A stretch of 52,645 nucleotides of DNA. It comes from Candidatus Gastranaerophilales bacterium (GTDB lineage Bacteria; Cyanobacteriota; Vampirovibrionia; Gastranaerophilales; Gastranaerophilaceae). The notes beneath the pieces were generated by a model that made no database searches, was not told the origin of the DNA, and was given only the letters and a program-made list of their open reading frames with translations. Location of the stretch: NCBI GenBank assembly GCA_944323395.1, contig CALUSI010000016.1, positions 1 to 52,645 of the forward strand, in the 5' to 3' direction. Position 1 is the stretch's first letter. The number at the start of each line of letters is the position of its first letter. Made by a program: the position numbers and the translations under genes. Of the stretch, positions 8,029 through 14,787 are shown piece after piece.

Positions 8029-8148
8029 TTATGTATACTTTCGCAACCCCAAAATTGTTTTAATATTATAATACTCTTGAGTTGACTGTTTCATAACTGA
8101 TATTAATTCGCTATATAATGTCTTTGAACTATAGCTAAAAGGTTCCAT
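8029..8148 (-). CDS. Small cassette-end protein, copy C (39 aa)
   Basis: From the ATG at 8148 it encodes 39 residues, including VMKQSTQEYYNIKTILGLRK. It aligns with copies A and B over the KQ-S/A-T-x-EYYN core and the upstream MEPF/MEPS start, and the VDKLSN frame continues upstream through the TCGACA border at 8162. The track of silent changes relative to copy B supports translation. It lies at the right end of the fic cassette, divergently placed behind the fic operator region. Function unknown. Confidence 0.55.
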   Translation of the reverse strand: MEPFSYSSKTLYSELISVMKQSTQEYYNIKTILGLRKYT

Positions 8149-8202
8149 ATTCGAGAGCTTGTCGACATTTTTTATTTTAATGATAATTTGATGCTGGACG
8201 CA

Positions 8203-8234
8203 GAACCCCACAAAGCAAAGCTTTGTAAGGGTTC
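8203..8234. repeat. Long inverted repeat (hairpin) near island right border
   Basis: GAACCC and ACAAAGC pair with GCTTTGT and GGGTTC around an AAA loop, giving 13 bp with a small bulge. No T-run follows, so it is unlikely to be a simple terminator. It might be a recombinase or structural site. Confidence 0.6.
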
Positions 8235-8315
8235 AAACGCGAGTGAGCAGAGGCTGAAATGGCGGAGGTGTTGAACCTTCGCCATAAAATGCCGTTTAAT
8301 GCGAACGAGCAAGAC

Positions 8316-8331
8316 AGTCCCGCCATCGACA
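8316..8331 (+). repeat. Right attachment repeat (attR-like)
   Basis: An exact copy of the last 16 bases of tRNA-Leu, immediately followed by a terminator sequence. It marks the original chromosomal continuation of the tRNA gene. Confidence 0.8.
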
Positions 8332-8349
8332 CCATAAAAAAGACGATGA
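8326..8349 (+). repeat. 24-bp border/terminator repeat, copy 2
   Basis: Identical to 5934-5957. It spans the end of the tRNA-derived repeat and the first arm of the terminator. Confidence 0.85.
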
Positions 8350-8369
8350 AGTATATCATCATCTTTTTT
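8336..8369. terminator. Ancestral tRNA-Leu terminator
   Basis: AAAAAAGACGATGA pairs with TCATCATCTTTTTT at 13 of 14 positions and is followed by a T-run. It lies just beyond attR, where the tRNA terminator would have been before insertion. It may also end the minus-strand gene at 8442. Confidence 0.8.
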
Positions 8370-8441
8370 ATTTATACAATAGTTCAGATTTGTTTACTAA
8401 CAACAACAAATTTAATCCGATTGGTAAGCAAATTGTAAATA

Positions 8442-8672
8442 TTAAGCCATATAATTCAAAATTTGTTGAGCGCCGTTGTTATCAAAGTGATAAACCTTTT
8501 CTTGACCATTAGGCGTTTTTTGTCCACTTAATGATTTTGCTTCCCAGTGGTCCTCAGAAATTTGTTCCAGACTTGCTACATCATTAATATTTACATAACT
8601 CTGTTTTATACCATAGTCTGAACCAGCCCCTTTTGCTTCTTTTACAAAAATCGGTTGTGCTGCTAATATCAA
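8442..8672 (-). CDS. Hypothetical small protein
   Basis: A 76-residue ORF of balanced composition (SDYGIKQSYVNINDVASLEQ and similar), unlike random AT-rich frames, ending in a region rich in Q, N and G. No family is recognised. The only usable start in frame is TTG at 8672, without a clear ribosome site. The frame remains open about 28 codons further upstream but has no ATG, so the N-terminus is uncertain, or the gene may be a 5'-damaged remnant next to the island border. Signal: 'ILAAQPIFVKEAKG' could be the end of a hydrophobic leader. Confidence 0.5.
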   Translation of the reverse strand: MILAAQPIFVKEAKGAGSDYGIKQSYVNINDVASLEQISEDHWEAKSLSGQKTPNGQEKVYHFDNNGAQQILNYMA

Positions 8673-8829
8673 AAAATATTTAACTGTAGAAATTGTCCGA
8701 TAAATGTTTAAAAATTTAGAATTGTTTGCATCTCTTAATATTTATAAATAATCCGCTTTACAAACTGGCAATTTTTTTTATTTTCATGAGATATTATATA
8801 TGTGTTTCACATTGTAAGGGGAATTCTAA

Positions 8830-9177
8830 GTGTCAGTTAATGGTGTATCTTTTGGAAGCGTTGTTGCCGTCTCCGGTAAAAAAAGTAAAATTAATAAAGT
8901 AAATAATAGATTGCAATATCAGGCTAAATTAGGTAATGTGATAATGAAAGATGTTACTGAACATTATAGACATGCTCCTTCTTGCGGTTTATTAGCTCAA
9001 TCAGTACAAAGAGGTGATAAACTTGAAATATATATCACCGGTAAAGATGTTGATAAGGTAAAATCAAAACAATCTGGTTGGGATACTTTAGATGGTATCT
9101 TGTCTAATTTAAGTTCTTATCTTCAAATTGATAGAATGTCTACAGGTGAAGTTGTAGATAAAATTTTTAGCGCATAG
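8830..9177 (+). CDS. Hypothetical protein with N-terminal VSFG motif
   Basis: A 115-residue protein starting at GTG 8830, with AAGGGG about 8 nt upstream. The N-terminus MSVNGVSFGS resembles that of the orphan at 49501 (MNINPVSFGR). This short VSFG lead-in seems to recur on otherwise unrelated small proteins here. The rest is soluble and mixed alpha/beta, without catalytic motifs. It lies 4 nt upstream of mscL, so the two are probably cotranscribed, but nothing else links them. Function unknown. Confidence 0.75.
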   Translation: MSVNGVSFGSVVAVSGKKSKINKVNNRLQYQAKLGNVIMKDVTEHYRHAPSCGLLAQSVQRGDKLEIYITGKDVDKVKSKQSGWDTLDGILSNLSSYLQIDRMSTGEVVDKIFSA

Positions 9178-9181
9178 TTAT

Positions 9182-9658
9182 ATGAATTTAAAAGATTTTA
9201 TTCCTGAATTTCTTAAAGAATTTAAAGAATTCGCAGTTAAAGGCAGTGTTATTGATATGGCTGTCGGTATAATTATTGGCGGCGCTTTCTCTCCGCTTGT
9301 GAATTCTCTTGTAAAGGATATTATTATGCCGCCTATTGGCTTTGTTATGGGTAAAGTTGATTTTTCAAATCTCTATATATCTGTTACTCCTGCTGCAAAA
9401 AAGTATCAGACTCTTGCTGAAGCTCAAGAAGCCGGTTTGGTAACAATCAATTATGGGCTATTTATTAATACTTTGATTAGTTTTGTAATTGTTTCTTTTG
9501 CCGTATTTTTACTTGTTAAATTAATAAATAAGTTGAGAGCACAAAAAAAAGAAGAAAATTCTACTGCCCTTGAAAATACTACTAAAGAATGTCCTTTCTG
9601 CTATTCAACTATTAATATTAAAGCTAAAAGATGCCCCTATTGTACCTCTGAATTATAA
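9182..9658 (+). CDS. mscL: Large-conductance mechanosensitive channel with C-terminal zinc ribbon
   Basis: A 158-residue MscL. It has the N-terminal amphipathic stretch, 'FAVKGSVIDMAVGIIIGGAF' as TM1 (the pore helix), a periplasmic loop about 65-95, and TM2 about 97-115 (INTLISFVIVSFAVFLLVK). Homopentamers open under membrane tension to release solutes in osmotic downshock. Unlike the ~136-residue E. coli form, it ends in a CPFC...CPYC pair (residues ~139-155), a rubredoxin-type zinc ribbon replacing the usual cytoplasmic helical bundle end. The start ATG is 4 nt after the upstream orphan's stop. Confidence 0.94.
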   Translation: MNLKDFIPEFLKEFKEFAVKGSVIDMAVGIIIGGAFSPLVNSLVKDIIMPPIGFVMGKVDFSNLYISVTPAAKKYQTLAEAQEAGLVTINYGLFINTLISFVIVSFAVFLLVKLINKLRAQKKEENSTALENTTKECPFCYSTINIKAKRCPYCTSEL

Positions 9659-9700
9659 TCTCTGTGGCAATTCCTTGTAGAAAAAATTTTTATATAAAAT

Positions 9701-9874
9701 ATGGATAAAAATAAAATATTACAATTTAATACTGATGTTAAAAAAAATAATGAGCAGATTAAAGAAAAAGCTCATAATTTTAGTTTTCAAACAAATCCAA
9801 TTCTTCAAAAAATGTTGTTTTTTAATTTGAATAATAAAAAAGGTAAATTTAAGTTTAAAGATTTATTTAGATAA
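9701..9874 (+). CDS. Small hypothetical protein (57 aa)
   Basis: An ATG-started 57-codon frame, rich in Lys, Asn and Phe, with no membrane helix: MDKNKILQFNTDVKKNNEQI then a basic C-terminus ending KFKFKDLFR. It fits the gap between mscL and prmC in the same direction. There is no strong ribosome site and no recognised family. Its composition mirrors local AT bias, so it could be chance. Confidence 0.35.
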   Translation: MDKNKILQFNTDVKKNNEQIKEKAHNFSFQTNPILQKMLFFNLNNKKGKFKFKDLFR

Positions 9875-9890
9875 TCATATTTTATTGGAC

Positions 9891-10742
9891 ATGTTGTACA
9901 ATAAAATTATGTATAGAAAAGTTTTTATTAATACTTATTTGAAAAATGGTTTCTCTTTTGAAGAAGCAAAATCAGAAGTCGATTTTGCACTAGAAACGTT
10001 GTTTAATTTTACATATAAAGATTTTATGCTTGGTAAAGTACTTGAATCGTGGCAAATAACAAAACTTGAAAAAGTAATTGATGAAAGAACAAAAACTCAT
10101 AGACCTATTCAGCAAATAATCGGACAAGCTTATTTTTATGGTCGACGATTCTTTGTTGATGAATATACTTTAATTCCTCGCCCTGAAACAGAGTTGTTAG
10201 TTGATAAGGTTCTTGAAATTTCAAAAGAAATTTCTAATCCGAAAATTTTGGATATTGGTACAGGAAGCGGTTGTATTCCTTTGACGTTAATTCTTCAAAA
10301 TAAAGATATAACTGCACATGCCGTTGATATTTCATCTGAAGCACTTGAAACAGCTAAAAGGAACGCTCTATTTCACAATGTGTTGAATAATATTCGTTTC
10401 TTCAAGTCTGACTTATTTAATAATGTTGATGAAAAATATGACATTATTCTCTCTAACCCTCCTTATATTCCATTAAAGGAAAAAGAAAATCTTCAAATTG
10501 AAGTTAAAAACTATGATCCTGAGTCGGCTTTATTTACAAAAGATGATTTGGGTATAGAGTTTTATGACAAAATCGTTACAAAGGCAAAGGACTATTTATT
10601 GCCAAACGGATTTCTTGCTTTTGAACTTGGAATTAACCAGTCTGCTTTAGTTTCAGACCTTTTACAAAAAAACAATTTTTCTTCAATTCAGATATTTAAA
10701 GATTATAATTCCATAGACAGAGTAATAATTTCTCAAAAATGA
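9891..10742 (+). CDS. prmC: Peptide chain release factor N5-glutamine methyltransferase
   Basis: A SAM-dependent methyltransferase of about 283 residues. The N-terminal helical domain ends in 'RPIQQIIGQAYFYGRRFFVD', followed by 'TLIPRPETELLVD', SAM motif DIGTGSGCIPL and catalytic SNPPYIP. PrmC methylates the glutamine of the GGQ motif of RF1 and RF2; its substrate gene prfA is in this window at 29113. The start is ambiguous: ATG 9891 is used here, with ATG 9909 or TTG 9885 possible, and none has a clear ribosome site. All family motifs are intact. Confidence 0.93.
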   Translation: MLYNKIMYRKVFINTYLKNGFSFEEAKSEVDFALETLFNFTYKDFMLGKVLESWQITKLEKVIDERTKTHRPIQQIIGQAYFYGRRFFVDEYTLIPRPETELLVDKVLEISKEISNPKILDIGTGSGCIPLTLILQNKDITAHAVDISSEALETAKRNALFHNVLNNIRFFKSDLFNNVDEKYDIILSNPPYIPLKEKENLQIEVKNYDPESALFTKDDLGIEFYDKIVTKAKDYLLPNGFLAFELGINQSALVSDLLQKNNFSSIQIFKDYNSIDRVIISQK

Positions 10743-10832
10743 TATTAATTATCACTTTTCTTTTTTTTAATGATATAGTATAATAAATTTATAAATAAAA
10801 TTGAAAGACAAAAAGGAAAGAAGAGGTAAATT

Positions 10833-11378
10833 ATGTCAAAATTTGTATGTAGTGTTTGCGGATATACAGTAGAAGCTGATAAAGCACCTGAAAAATGTCC
10901 ATTATGCGGAGTTGGTGCAGAAAAATTTAATAAAGTTGATGAATCACAAGGTTTAACTTGGGTTACAGAACATGTAATCGGAGTTGCTAAAGGTGTTGAT
11001 GAACAAGTATTACAAGGCCTAAAAGATCATTTTGCAGGTGAATGTACTGAAGTTGGTATGTATCTTGCAATGAGCAGACAAGCTGAAAGAGAAGGATATC
11101 CTGAAGTTGCAGAAGCTTTCAAGAGATATGCATTTGAAGAAGCAGAACATGCTGCTAAATTTGCTGAATTGTTAGGTGAAGTTGTTACTTCTTCTACTAA
11201 GAAAAATCTAGAAATGAGAGCTGAAGCTGAATCAGGTGCTTGTTCTTCTAAAATGGAAATTGCTAAAAGAGCTAAAGAACTTGGTTATGATGCAATCCAT
11301 GATACAGTTCATGAAATGGCAAAAGACGAAGCTCGTCACGGTCAAGGTTTCCAAGGTCTGTTAAAAAGATTATTTTAG
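10833..11378 (+). CDS. rbr: Rubrerythrin (rubredoxin domain first)
   Basis: 181 residues. An N-terminal rubredoxin-like iron site (CSVCG at 6-10, CPLCG at 22-26) precedes a ferritin-like diiron four-helix domain with EEAEH and DEARHGQ ligand motifs. This order is reversed from classical rubrerythrin. Such enzymes reduce hydrogen peroxide in anaerobes with electrons from rubredoxin or NADH systems. It has a purine-rich ribosome site, a TATAAT at 10779-10784, clean codon usage (GAA, AAA, GCT) and a strong terminator, all suggesting high expression as a single-gene unit. Confidence 0.94.
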   Translation: MSKFVCSVCGYTVEADKAPEKCPLCGVGAEKFNKVDESQGLTWVTEHVIGVAKGVDEQVLQGLKDHFAGECTEVGMYLAMSRQAEREGYPEVAEAFKRYAFEEAEHAAKFAELLGEVVTSSTKKNLEMRAEAESGACSSKMEIAKRAKELGYDAIHDTVHEMAKDEARHGQGFQGLLKRLF

Positions 11379-11392
11379 TATTATTTACAATT

Positions 11393-11424
11393 AAGCGGTG
11401 AGGAGACCCTCACCGCTTTTTTTT
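11393..11424 (+). terminator. Rubrerythrin terminator
   Basis: AAGCGGTGAGG and CCTCACCGCTT form an 11-bp stem around AGAC, followed by a run of T. Confidence 0.92.
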
Positions 11425-11437
11425 ATGAAAAACATAT

Positions 11438-11462
11438 AAAAAAAGAGCATTTCTGCTCTTTT
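11438..11462 (-). terminator. tRNA-Glu terminator
   Basis: On the minus strand, AAAAGAGCA pairs with TGCTCTTTT just downstream of tRNA-Glu and is followed by more T. Confidence 0.85.
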
Positions 11463-11469
11463 AATTAAA

Positions 11470-11545
11470 TGGTACTCCCAAGGGGATTTGAACCCCTGTC
11501 GCATCCGTGAAAGGGATGTGTCCTAGGCCTCTAGACGATGGGAGC
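11470..11545 (-). tRNA. tRNA-Glu (anticodon TTC)
   Basis: The minus strand folds as a tRNA: acceptor GCTCCCA with TGGGAGT (a G-U closing pair), anticodon loop CTTTCAC with TTC, and T-arm AGGGG-TTCAAAT-CCCCT. The discriminator is A11473, and CCA is encoded at 11472-11470, unlike tRNA-Leu in this window. Confidence 0.96.
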
Positions 11546-11609
11546 CTATCGACATTTATTAGTTTATCTAAAGCATAAAATAGAGTCAAGCTTTTTCTTT
11601 AAAATATTT

Positions 11610-12080
11610 TTATAAATTTTTGCACTCCCAAAAAATAAAATATGGAAGTTCTGTTTTTGTATTGAGTTCTTTTCCATATATAAGGTAGTCGGCACCTTCT
11701 TTTTCGGCATTTTTTATTTCTTTTTCATTAGAGACATATTTACCTATAATTGTTTCTTCATTTGTTAATTTTCTTGCGGAAATAATGTCTATTGAATATT
11801 TATTCAGGAATATACCGTCTGCTTGTACAATTTGTGCTATATCTATTCTGTCATTTACGATGAATAAAGTATTAAATATAGAACATAATTCTCTTATTTT
11901 TTTTCCTATCCTTATTATCTTATCAGGAGTTGTATTTGTTTCTCTTAATTCTATTATATCAATTCCTTCATTTAGCTTTTGAGCTATTGCATCAAGAAAA
12001 TCATTCTCGGTTTTGAATTTATCCGAGTTCACAATAAGGTATTTTTTTTTATTTTTTAATCTAAGTTGGTTTATATTCAT
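11610..12080 (-). CDS. Short ThiE/TenI-like TIM-barrel protein
   Basis: 156 residues resembling thiamine-phosphate synthase/TenI. It has 'GIDIIELRETNT' (family E/QLR strand), 'LFIVNDRIDIAQIVQADGIF' (FIINDRvdlAlavgADGvHl) and a YLIYG(K) strand. ThiE is about 210 residues and ends with a glycine-rich phosphate loop, which is missing here. A ThiE-type His is replaced in 'DGIFLNK', and the pyrophosphate-site residues are not obvious. It may be a degraded or non-catalytic TenI-like protein, and no thi genes are nearby. The ATG has only a weak ribosome site. Confidence 0.7.
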   Translation of the reverse strand: MNINQLRLKNKKKYLIVNSDKFKTENDFLDAIAQKLNEGIDIIELRETNTTPDKIIRIGKKIRELCSIFNTLFIVNDRIDIAQIVQADGIFLNKYSIDIISARKLTNEETIIGKYVSNEKEIKNAEKEGADYLIYGKELNTKTELPYFIFWECKNL

Positions 12081-12195
12081 ATTTAATCTATTTATAGCTG
12101 GTTGTTTAGACCGATTAGGTCATAGTCTGTAACATTAATTTATCCTATTTTTAGATTATATAAAAAAGACTTTTTGTTTTATAGGGGTATATTCG

Positions 12196-12804
12196 TTGAA
12201 AGGGTTAGTTAAAAAGAAATATAAGGAAATGAATTTGTACGATCTGATTTGTACTGCTCAGGAAGATAATTATGATGCACTTGAGGAGCTTATTAGACGT
12301 GAACAAAAAAATATTTATGCTTCTTTTTGTTATTTGGGTGCTTCTAAAGAAAATATTTCTGATTTGACTCAAGAAGCTTTATTCCGCATGACAAAAAATA
12401 TAAAAACATTAAAAAATCCAAAGTTTTTTAAATCATGGTTGGGACAAATTATTACTAATCTTTTTTATGATGAACTCAGAAAAAAACAAAGAGTTCCTGA
12501 TTATGTTTCCATTGATACATTTTGGCATAATGATGAATGGAATGATGATTGTGCCCTTCATGTTTGTGATAAAGATCTGAAACCTGATGAAACAACCCTT
12601 GGTAATGAACTTACAGATATAATTCGCGAAATGATTTGTAAGTTACCTGAACATTTCAGAGTTGTCATCATTTTACGAGAATTACAAGGACTTAGCTATG
12701 ATGAAATAGCTAAAATAACTAACACAAATGTAGGAACTGTAAAATCAAGAATATCACGTGCCAGAAATAAATTACAAGAATGTTTAAAACCATATATAAC
12801 ATAA
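12196..12804 (+). CDS. ECF-type RNA polymerase sigma factor
   Basis: 202 residues. Region 2 is visible as 'DLTQEALFRMTKNIKTLKNP...SWLGQIITNLFYDELRKKQR' (promoter -10 recognition). Region 4 is 'LPEHFRVVIILRELQGLSYD...GTVKSRISRARNKL' (-35 recognition). The start is TTG at 12196, chosen because AGGGG lies 8 nt upstream; ATG 12229 is the alternative. The next gene, 13 nt downstream, is a membrane anti-sigma factor, so this is a stress- or envelope-responsive sigma/anti-sigma pair. The signal is unknown. Confidence 0.92.
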   Translation: MKGLVKKKYKEMNLYDLICTAQEDNYDALEELIRREQKNIYASFCYLGASKENISDLTQEALFRMTKNIKTLKNPKFFKSWLGQIITNLFYDELRKKQRVPDYVSIDTFWHNDEWNDDCALHVCDKDLKPDETTLGNELTDIIREMICKLPEHFRVVIILRELQGLSYDEIAKITNTNVGTVKSRISRARNKLQECLKPYIT

Positions 12805-12817
12805 AAGGAGATATAAA

Positions 12818-13498
12818 TTGGATAATCCAATATGTAGAAAAGTTGTGTCTATGATGTCTTTATACATAGAAAATAAACTTGATGAAGAAGATAGAGCTTT
12901 TGTTGAACAACATTTCTCTAAATGTAGTGAATGTTATCAAAAATACTTAGAAATGCAAGAAATTTTAAACAATCTTCATTTTGAATATGAAAAGTTGTTA
13001 TCTGAGTTTGAACGTATTGAAACAAATAAAATGTTCAATATAAGAGAGTACGAGCAATTTTATAAGAATATTTCCCCGTATATTGATGATGAATTATGTT
13101 ATGACGATTGTATTAAGTTCAGAAAATATTTATTGAAATCGAAGCCTGCAAGAGCTGAGCTTGCAAGTGCTTATGGTTTGAAGAATAATATCAAACATTC
13201 AGTTAGTATTTTCAAAGAAAAAGTGAATATAAACTATTCTAAAAAGGTAATGAAAAGATTGTTGGATGATACTAAATATTCTTTTGAAAATGTTTATAAA
13301 CGTGCAGCAGTTGTTCTTGGTTTCATGATTTCAACTTTGATTATTGTTTCTTTATATGTAGGTTTTAACTACTTAAATAAGTCTTTTGCACAAGATATGA
13401 AACAAAATATTGTTCAAACTGTTACTTTCCCTAATGATGATGAGTATGTTGAATTTTATTTCGACGAAAATAATGAAGCTCTTTTAACTGCCAAATAG
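12818..13498 (+). CDS. Membrane-bound zinc-finger anti-sigma factor
   Basis: 226 residues. The N-terminal anti-sigma zinc finger has H32-x3-C36-x2-C39. A single membrane helix lies at about 162-182 (VVLGFMISTLIIVSLYVGF), leaving a ~40-residue acidic outer tail. Residues ~85-118 (ISPYIDDELCYDDCIKFRKY) look like a second copy of the finger domain that has lost the His and Cys ligands. It starts at TTG after a strong AAAGGAG site. It likely holds the upstream ECF sigma factor inactive at the membrane until cleaved or released. Confidence 0.85.
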   Translation: MDNPICRKVVSMMSLYIENKLDEEDRAFVEQHFSKCSECYQKYLEMQEILNNLHFEYEKLLSEFERIETNKMFNIREYEQFYKNISPYIDDELCYDDCIKFRKYLLKSKPARAELASAYGLKNNIKHSVSIFKEKVNINYSKKVMKRLLDDTKYSFENVYKRAAVVLGFMISTLIIVSLYVGFNYLNKSFAQDMKQNIVQTVTFPNDDEYVEFYFDENNEALLTAK

Positions 13499-13540
13499 TT
13501 TATTATATAATATAGTTAACTTTCAAAAGGAGCTTAAATT

Positions 13541-13936
13541 ATGAAATTTTTACATTCAATGATTAGGGTTAAAAATATACAACAGTCCTTAAAATTTTAT
13601 ATGGATTTTTTAGGTTTAAAGTTAATAAAAAAGAATTCATTAGACGATTGTGATTTATATTTTTTGGGAGAAGATGAAAATTCTTGTCAGATTGAACTTA
13701 CATATAATTACGATACGGCAACAGATGGTTATAAAAATGGTAATGCTTTCGGGCATTTTGCATTTGCTGTTGATAGTATGAATTTGCTTTGCGAAAAAGT
13801 AAAAGAATTTGGTTATGAATTTTTATGGGAACCTTTTGAACTTTCTTTAAAGAACGAGAAAGGTGAAATATCTAAAAAATTAATATCTTTTATAAAAGAT
13901 CCTGATGGAAATGAAATAGAATTAATTCAGGAATAA
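13541..13936 (+). CDS. Glyoxalase/VOC family protein (lactoylglutathione lyase-like)
   Basis: 131 residues with paired beta-alpha-beta-beta-beta units of the vicinal oxygen chelate fold. It opens 'FLHSMIRVKNIQQSLKFYMD' with an N-terminal metal-site H, has a central 'QIELTYNY' strand carrying E, 'FGHFAFAV' with H, and ends 'FIKDPDGNEIELIQ' with the final metal E. All four glyoxalase I ligands (H, E, H, E) seem present, so methylglyoxal detoxification is plausible. It has a good AAAGGAG ribosome site and lies 5 nt before lipA. Confidence 0.88.
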   Translation: MKFLHSMIRVKNIQQSLKFYMDFLGLKLIKKNSLDDCDLYFLGEDENSCQIELTYNYDTATDGYKNGNAFGHFAFAVDSMNLLCEKVKEFGYEFLWEPFELSLKNEKGEISKKLISFIKDPDGNEIELIQE

Positions 13937-13941
13937 TTAAT

Positions 13942-14787
13942 ATGCAAAGGCTTCCTCAATATTTGAAACGTGGAATTATTGATACCGAAAAAACAAAAAC
14001 AGTCAGACATATTCTTAAGTCTCATTGTTTGAATACGGTTTGTGAGGCTGCAAGGTGTCCTAATAAATGTGAATGTTATTCTAAAAATACAGCCACTTTT
14101 CTGATAATGGGAAATAATTGTACAAGAAATTGTAGATTTTGTAATATTACTTGTGCTCGTCCAGATCCTTTAGATGAGGCAGAACCAAGAAAGATTGCTG
14201 ATGCCGTTAAAAAACTTGGGCTTAATTATGTTGTCGTGACTTCTGTTACACGAGATGATTTGCCTGATGGTGGAGCAAAGCATTTTGCAAATGTTATTGA
14301 TGAAATCAGAAATATTGATAAAAATATCAAAATAGAAGTTCTAACTCCTGATTTTCAAGGTGTTGAAGCTAATATTGATACTGTTATTAAAGCTAAACCT
14401 GATGTTTTCAATCATAATATAGAAACTGTTCAATCTTTGTATAAAAAAGCTCGCCCACAAGCTGACTATTTTCGTTCATTAAACTTCTTAGAATATATAA
14501 AGAAAAATTCAAATATTCTTACTAAAACAGGTTTAATGGTTGGACTTGGAGAAACTAAAGAAGAATTGATCAAAACATTTGAAGATTTAGCTAAAATTCA
14601 ATGTGATATAGTAACAATAGGACAATATATAGCACCAACAAAAAACCATATAGAAGTTTCTCGTTACTATGAACCATTTGAGTATGAAGAACTCTCTTCT
14701 ATTGCAAAGAAAATCGGAATTAAACATACTTTCTTTTCTCCGCTTACCAGAAGTTCTTATAAAGCTAAAGATGTATTTAATTGTTAA
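13942..14787 (+). CDS. lipA: Lipoyl synthase
   Basis: A 281-residue radical SAM enzyme that inserts sulfur into protein-bound octanoyl groups. The auxiliary cluster motif C34-x4-C39-x5-C45 precedes the radical SAM motif C60-x3-C64-x2-C67, and the C-terminal RSSY cluster ligand motif is present (in TRSSYKAKD). The start ATG has AGGA upstream, next to the VOC gene. LipA products serve pyruvate or glycine-cleavage dehydrogenases; no lipB or lplA is in the window. The end overlaps the convergent gene by 4 nt. Confidence 0.96.
   Translation: MQRLPQYLKRGIIDTEKTKTVRHILKSHCLNTVCEAARCPNKCECYSKNTATFLIMGNNCTRNCRFCNITCARPDPLDEAEPRKIADAVKKLGLNYVVVTSVTRDDLPDGGAKHFANVIDEIRNIDKNIKIEVLTPDFQGVEANIDTVIKAKPDVFNHNIETVQSLYKKARPQADYFRSLNFLEYIKKNSNILTKTGLMVGLGETKEELIKTFEDLAKIQCDIVTIGQYIAPTKNHIEVSRYYEPFEYEELSSIAKKIGIKHTFFSPLTRSSYKAKDVFNC

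Larger units (their letters stand above)
1773..8331. mobile_element. tRNA-Leu-anchored genomic island built of tandem cassettes
   Basis: Seen: the 6.5-kb block is bounded by a 16-bp direct repeat of the tRNA-Leu 3' end. Inside it, TCGACA, the end of the tRNA, recurs at cassette borders near 1783, 5934, 6612, 8162 and 8326. Two borders begin with the same 73-bp left end (1782 and 6611), and three right ends carry the same small-protein gene (5786, 6461, 8029). Cargo is dprA-like, recQ-PRTase, a membrane protein and fic, mostly on the minus strand, reading toward the tRNA. Inferred: repeated integration of non-autonomous cassettes at one tRNA site. No integrase or excisionase is recognisable, so mobilisation would have to come from elsewhere in the genome. 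Confidence 0.72.
8149..8441. other. Right-hand border region of the island
   Basis: No convincing gene. It holds the right border TCGACA (8162), a long hairpin (8203-8234), a second hairpin, GGCGGAGGT with ACCTTCGCC, at 8261-8283, the attR-like tRNA end (8316-8331), and the terminator (8336-8369). The 79 bases ending at 8331 share TGGCGGA, at the position it has in tRNA-Leu, and the 3' end, so they may be a decayed tRNA-like remnant. Confidence 0.5.

Noticed and set aside
1773-8331. A hidden integrase, transposase or excisionase in the island.
   Set aside because: No tyrosine or serine recombinase motifs or transposase catalytic patterns were found in the readable genes.
11546-11560. ATCGACATTTA directly upstream of tRNA-Glu matches the start of the cassette left end.
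   Set aside because: The match is only 11 bp, lies at the 5' side of a different tRNA, and has no 73-bp unit or cargo behind it. Probably chance.
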